The notes below the pieces were generated by a model, which searched no databases, had not been told where the DNA came from, and was given only the letters and a program-made list of their open reading frames with translations. DNA of 7,611 bases from Pseudomonadota bacterium (GTDB lineage Bacteria; Pseudomonadota; Alphaproteobacteria; Rs-D84), in contig WQUT01000006.1 in the NCBI GenBank assembly GCA_009781955.1, positions 1 to 7,611 of the forward strand, read 5' to 3'. This document shows positions 5,094 to 7,611 of this stretch, piece after piece. A program made the translations under genes and the position numbers. The first letter of the stretch is position 1; the number at the start of each line of letters is the position of its first letter.

Positions 5094-6443
5094 TTAGAAA
5101 GTGCTATACAACAAATTAATAAAGTTCGTAACGGCTCCTCCGCTTCCTATTTGGTAATAATCCATATAAGCATAGGTGTAGCATACGCTGGCGCATATGC
5201 CTGCGCAATTCTGCGCGGTGCTGCGATTGTCTAAAAACACCCAGCCTTGCCCCCGGACGCCATCCGATGCGCGCATCAACTGGCACCAGCAATATATGCC
5301 GGCGGCAGAATATGTGGGACTGCCGACGCATTGGCTGGACCATATATTTTGCGTATTTGTGCAGCCTGACGGCCATCCGTTTGCGGAGCACCTGCCTGTT
5401 ATGATATACCCATCCAGCCAGGTCGGGGGCTGCTCAAATGAATGACTGGCATTAACGCATTGTAATGGGGTTGTGCCCCCACTGTATGATACGGCTGCAT
5501 TGTTTAACGATGCCAAACAATAATATCCATCTGCAATCAGCACCGACGAGTGGCACTGGCTTGCTGATGTTGCGCCCGGCGCGTCGGTTATGAACCCGGC
5601 GCCCACCGTGCTGCAGGGCGTAGGCGCGGACGACCCCGCCAGGCAATAATTGTCTTTCGGGCACTGACTGCACCCCGTCGCGCTGCCCCCCGCGCTGTAT
5701 GTCCCCGCGCCGCACTGACTGCAAGTCGCGCTCGCCGTCCCGTTGTTCGCGATTATGTATCCGCCGCTGGCCGTCACAGAATATGTGCTGGCCGGCCAGG
5801 CGCTGCCCGTATACGCGACCTGCTGCGGGGTTACGGATGCACATCCGGCAATAGTCTTTGCCGGCGCGGTATATCGGCAATTCGTGCTCGCAGAGAAAGG
5901 CGACACAGATGTGAAGGTTCCGCCGGCGGGGTTCACACCGGATAGAGCGCTACACGGCGTGACCGCGATGGAGCCCGCCGGGCAAAAGCCGTTTGTGCCG
6001 GAGCATGTAGTGCAACTGGTCGCCGCGCCGCCCGCATTGTATGTGCCCGCCGGACAGACCAGCTTTACCAACCGGTTCACCGCATCGCGCACCATAAGAT
6101 CGTCTATTATCTGATTGGTCGCCAGTTGGTGGTTACAGTAAGTCGTCGCGGACGGCGCGCCGTTCAGGATTTCATTCGCGCGGTCTACGGCGCACAGGGT
6201 ATACTTTACGTTTACGGCTTGATATATGTTTGACGTTTTAATAGGGACAGTAATACCCCATTTCTTGGTGATATACCTGTGCACAAAGTCCACGTTCGCC
6301 GCCGGCCCCGCGTATGCCGACCCGGCATTTGCGAAACCGATGATTGTAGGGGCGCGTGGAAACGCGCCCAATAACATCGCCCCGGCAAATGCGATACCCG
6401 CCATAACGCGGAACGTGCGGCGCAATGTAGGGGCGTATTGCAT
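5094..6443 (-). CDS. Cys-rich exported repeat protein, paralogue of the gene at the left edge
   Basis: About 449 aa from ATG 6443. Residues 8-45 look like a signal peptide: basic LRRTFRV, hydrophobic MAGIAFAGAMLLG, and a likely signal peptidase I site after GSAYA (45). A domain of unknown function follows (about 46-129). Then come Cys-rich repeats related to the ephrin-receptor/TNFR-like pattern: CPAGTYNAGGAATSC (130-144) and CGAGTYSAGGSATGC (244-258), each followed by C-x2-C and C-x-AGS. CSTVGAGF...SQCH at 277-298 leads to the C-terminal domain with GIYCWCQL (382-389), GWVF and C413, C417, C421, shared with the gene at 1-474. There are about 26 cysteines. Its role is unknown; a secreted or surface role is inferred. 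The start is uncertain: the frame is open to an ATG at 6596, no start has a good SD, and ATG 6443 and residues 25-33 lie in palindromic repeats. An internal ATG at 6404 would remove the basic n-region. Confidence 0.8.
   Translation of the reverse strand: MQYAPTLRRTFRVMAGIAFAGAMLLGAFPRAPTIIGFANAGSAYAGPAANVDFVHRYITKKWGITVPIKTSNIYQAVNVKYTLCAVDRANEILNGAPSATTYCNHQLATNQIIDDLMVRDAVNRLVKLVCPAGTYNAGGAATSCTTCSGTNGFCPAGSIAVTPCSALSGVNPAGGTFTSVSPFSASTNCRYTAPAKTIAGCASVTPQQVAYTGSAWPASTYSVTASGGYIIANNGTASATCSQCGAGTYSAGGSATGCSQCPKDNYCLAGSSAPTPCSTVGAGFITDAPGATSASQCHSSVLIADGYYCLASLNNAAVSYSGGTTPLQCVNASHSFEQPPTWLDGYIITGRCSANGWPSGCTNTQNIWSSQCVGSPTYSAAGIYCWCQLMRASDGVRGQGWVFLDNRSTAQNCAGICASVCYTYAYMDYYQIGSGGAVTNFINLLYSTF
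6346..6369 (+). repeat. Palindromic repeat copy R2, inside the signal-peptide coding region
   Basis: Starts GTAGGGGCG. GGGCGCGT (6350-6357) pairs perfectly with ACGCGCCC (6362-6369) around GGAA. On the minus strand it encodes residues 25-33 (about LGAFPRAPT) of the Cys-rich protein, inserting an Arg and two Pro between the hydrophobic core and the FANAGSAYA cleavage region. It is an inverted near-identical copy of 6503-6526. Confidence 0.75.
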
Positions 6444-6479
6444 ACGCCCTTTGTTCGGGCGGATAATATCCGCCCCTAC
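6427..6479. repeat. Palindromic repeat copy R3, two hairpins, containing the putative start codon
   Basis: The ends GTAGGGGCG (6427-6435) and CGCCCCTAC (6471-6479) are perfect inverted repeats. Two hairpins lie within: GGGCGTAT (6431-6438) with ATACGCCC (6442-6449), and GGGCGGAT (6457-6464) with ATCCGCCC (6468-6475), separated by TTTGTTC. The ATG at 6443-6441 (minus strand) of the Cys-rich gene overlaps the loop and arm of the first hairpin. The two-hairpin layout matches the ends of copy R1 (816-918) with its internal region removed. Confidence 0.8.
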
Positions 6480-6502
6480 GATTGTTGTGTGCCCGCGACC
6501 TT

Positions 6503-6526
6503 GGGCGCGTTTCCACGCGCACCTAC
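6503..6526 (-). repeat. Palindromic repeat copy R4, inverted relative to R2
   Basis: On the minus strand it begins GTAGGTGCGCGTGG and matches R2 at 23 of 24 positions. The loop side retains a 6-bp stem (6505-6510 with 6515-6520). The match extends by a few bases into both flanks (ATT before, AA after). R2 and R4 therefore form an inverted pair with 133 bp between them. Confidence 0.75.
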
Positions 6527-6609
6527 AATGGAATGTTCCCAGTTTGAAAACCCATGATTTTACAGGCACGCCGCGGATCGCGCACGTTCGCCGCATGTAG
6601 AAAATAACC

Positions 6610-6719
6610 GACCGGTTTTTTTCCTAATCGGCACATAGGATGCATGGATTAAAAATGCGCGCAAGTTCAAGGGCTTTTAATTTTGACCGAAACAACAAAA
6701 CTGTCCAAAAAAACCGGTC
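6610..6719. repeat. Perfect 13-bp inverted repeat with A/T-tract ends in the Cys-rich/aroK gap
   Basis: GACCGGTTTTTTT (6610-6622) and AAAAAAACCGGTC (6707-6719) are exact reverse complements enclosing 84 bp. The left arm also lies in a mini-hairpin, AACCG/CGGTT (6606-6617), followed by a T-run, which resembles a weak terminator. Flanks show no target duplication. The rest of the roughly 310-bp gap (6597-6909) is AT-rich; the reading frame through it is continuous with aroK but has no SD-supported start or protein-like composition, and I see no other gene or RNA in it. Confidence 0.5.
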
Positions 6720-6873
6720 ATTTATTTTACTCAATCGTTATGCCTGTCATCATACAGAAAATCTGCAGAATTATGCAAGAAAAAAATTTCGGGTTTGTTA
6801 TTGGTGGAACGAAGTAATGCCACTTGCCCATCGGCGCATCAAGCTAAAATTTTTACAATCCGGTATTTTTCGG

Positions 6874-6902
6874 TTGATATTGTTTGCCGGTAAGATTATT
6901 AT
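6874..6902 (+). promoter_or_regulatory. aroK promoter placed for a leaderless transcript
   Basis: -35 TTGATA (6874-6879), a 17-bp spacer and -10 TATTAT (6897-6902), each 5 of 6 to the sigma-70 consensus. The expected start of transcription is at about 6909-6910, which is the A of the aroK ATG. There is no Shine-Dalgarno sequence at normal distance before that ATG. Confidence 0.6.
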
Positions 6903-6909
6903 TATTCGC

Positions 6910-7479
6910 ATGAGTGAAAAAGCAGCAAGTTTTGAACTGACGCGGCCGATTGTCATGGTGGGCCTGATGGGCGCGGGAAAAACGTCCATTGGCCGCGGTC
7001 TGGCGCACAAACTGGATATTCCCTTTATTGATCTGGACAAGGAAATAGAAGAGGCCGCCGGCTGCAGCGTGGTGGATATCTTTTCATTGTATGGAGAGGA
7101 AGAATTCCGCCGGGCAGAAATACGCGTGTTTGAACGTCTGCTGACATCGCCGCCGCATTTGAAAGTTATCTCTACGGGCGAGGGCGCGTTTATCACACCC
7201 AAGGTGCGTGAATTGGCGTTGAAAAATACGTTAACAATTTGGTTAAAGGCCGACCTGGAACTCCTTGTAAAAAGGACGAATTTGCGAAATACGCGGCCCC
7301 AACTTTTGAATGCGGACAGCAAAAAAATTCTTTCGCAGTTGATAAACGAAAGATACAAGATTTACGCACTCGCCGACATCACCGTTGAAACCCAGGACGA
7401 AAATCCAAACCGGACCTTGTCCAAGGTGATGGGCGCGATAAAAAAACAAATCAAACAAAAGGAAAAACAAAATGTTTAA
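6910..7479 (+). CDS. aroK: Shikimate kinase
   Basis: 189 aa. It phosphorylates shikimate at the 3-OH with ATP, the fifth step of the chorismate pathway, in the cytoplasm. The Walker A P-loop GLMGAGKTS is at 18-26. DLDKEIEEAAG (41-51) supplies the metal/shikimate aspartates. YGEEEFRRAE (61-70) carries the shikimate-binding Arg67. NTRPQLL (127-133) is the LID region and ERYKIYALAD (147-156) carries the C-terminal Arg148. The start at 6910 is chosen because the kinase domain begins a few residues later and a promoter ends 7 bp upstream. The longer frame back to 6640 is AT-rich and lacks family similarity. Oddity: the usual shikimate-binding Gly-Gly-Gly is GEG (90-92), a change in a conserved contact. 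The C-terminus is Lys/Gln-rich. The mscL start overlaps its last 8 bases, so the two are probably cotranscribed. The common partner aroB does not follow directly. Confidence 0.93.
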   Translation: MSEKAASFELTRPIVMVGLMGAGKTSIGRGLAHKLDIPFIDLDKEIEEAAGCSVVDIFSLYGEEEFRRAEIRVFERLLTSPPHLKVISTGEGAFITPKVRELALKNTLTIWLKADLELLVKRTNLRNTRPQLLNADSKKILSQLINERYKIYALADITVETQDENPNRTLSKVMGAIKKQIKQKEKQNV

Positions 7480-7611
7480 AAAATTTCTTACTGAATTCAA
7501 AGAATTCGCGGAAAAGGGCAGCGCGATTGACATGGCGGTCGGTGTGATCGTCGGCGCGGCGATGGGCGGTGTTGTAAATTCGTTGGTCAAAGACGTGATT
7601 ATGCCGCCGAT
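7472..7611 (+). CDS. mscL: Large-conductance mechanosensitive channel MscL, N-terminal part (cut by window edge)
   Basis: 46 complete codons before the window ends. MFKKFLTEFKEFAEKGSAID followed by MAVGVIVGAAMGGVVNSL and VKDVIMPP reproduces the MscL N-terminal amphipathic helix and the Gly/Ala-rich, pore-lining first transmembrane helix. In this family a homopentamer in the inner membrane opens under high tension to release solutes during hypo-osmotic shock. ATG 7472 overlaps the aroK end by 8 bp in another frame. AAAAGGA (7457-7463) gives an SD at 8-nt spacing. About two thirds of the protein lies beyond the window. Confidence 0.93.
   Translation, partial: MFKKFLTEFKEFAEKGSAIDMAVGVIVGAAMGGVVNSLVKDVIMPP

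Noticed and set aside
5197..5445. 82-codon plus-strand frame inside the right Cys-rich gene
   Set aside because: Antisense shadow; the minus frame carries the Cys pattern shared with the left-edge paralogue.
6346..6526. CRISPR-like array from the clustered GTAGGGG repeats
   Set aside because: Copies vary in orientation, length and spacing, carry no regular spacers, and lie inside a coding region with no cas genes nearby.
6444..6596. 51-codon N-terminal extension of the right Cys-rich protein starting at ATG 6596
   Set aside because: Encoded largely by repeats R3 and R4, strongly basic and not signal-peptide-like, no SD. It is kept as an alternative start, not the main call.
6640..6909. 90-codon N-terminal extension of AroK
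   Set aside because: AT-rich, no similarity to shikimate kinase, no SD at 6640, and a promoter sits immediately before ATG 6910.

Overview
The window looks like chromosomal DNA from a Gram-negative bacterium, most likely an uncultured, host-associated alphaproteobacterium. This rests on the overall style of the housekeeping proteins and on the Cys-rich, signal-peptide-bearing repeat proteins, which I associate with gut alphaproteobacteria. It is an inference; no rRNA or tRNA is present to confirm it. Base composition is mixed: GC-rich genes with AT-rich intergenic gaps.

Layout. Bases 1-474 (+) are the 3' end of a secreted or surface Cys-rich protein gene. Bases 475-588 hold two hairpins; the second is a good intrinsic terminator for the leftward operon. 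That operon (589-2333, minus strand) is a phosphate acetyl/butyryltransferase-family gene translationally coupled (ATGA overlap) to a glycosyltransferase gene with a GT-A-like DxD motif. The gap to about 2592 carries a strong extended -10 promoter for hisS (2593-3888, +). A 134-bp gap rich in hairpins follows, then prfA (4023-5084, +; release factor RF1). Converging on prfA with only 9 bp between the stops is a second Cys-rich protein gene (5094 to about 6443, minus), a paralogue of the one at the left edge. An AT-rich 300-bp gap with a perfect 13-bp inverted repeat leads to aroK (6910-7479, +; shikimate kinase), which overlaps by 8 bp the start of mscL (7472 onward, cut by the window edge).

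The least ordinary feature is a family of short palindromic repeats whose arms read GTAGGGGCG...CGCCC. A 103-bp, two-ended copy (816-918) lies in frame inside the glycosyltransferase. Three more copies (6346-6369, 6427-6479, 6503-6526) are packed around the 5' end of the right-hand Cys-rich gene. There they encode the apparent start codon and part of the signal peptide. The two outer copies are inverted relative to each other and differ at one base. This looks like a MITE- or REP-like element that inserts into genes without breaking the reading frame.

The housekeeping genes act in separate pathways: His-tRNA charging, translation termination, aromatic amino-acid biosynthesis, osmotic protection, acyl-phosphate metabolism and sugar transfer. 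They do not form one system. No CRISPR array, toxin-antitoxin pair, phage gene or transposase is visible.
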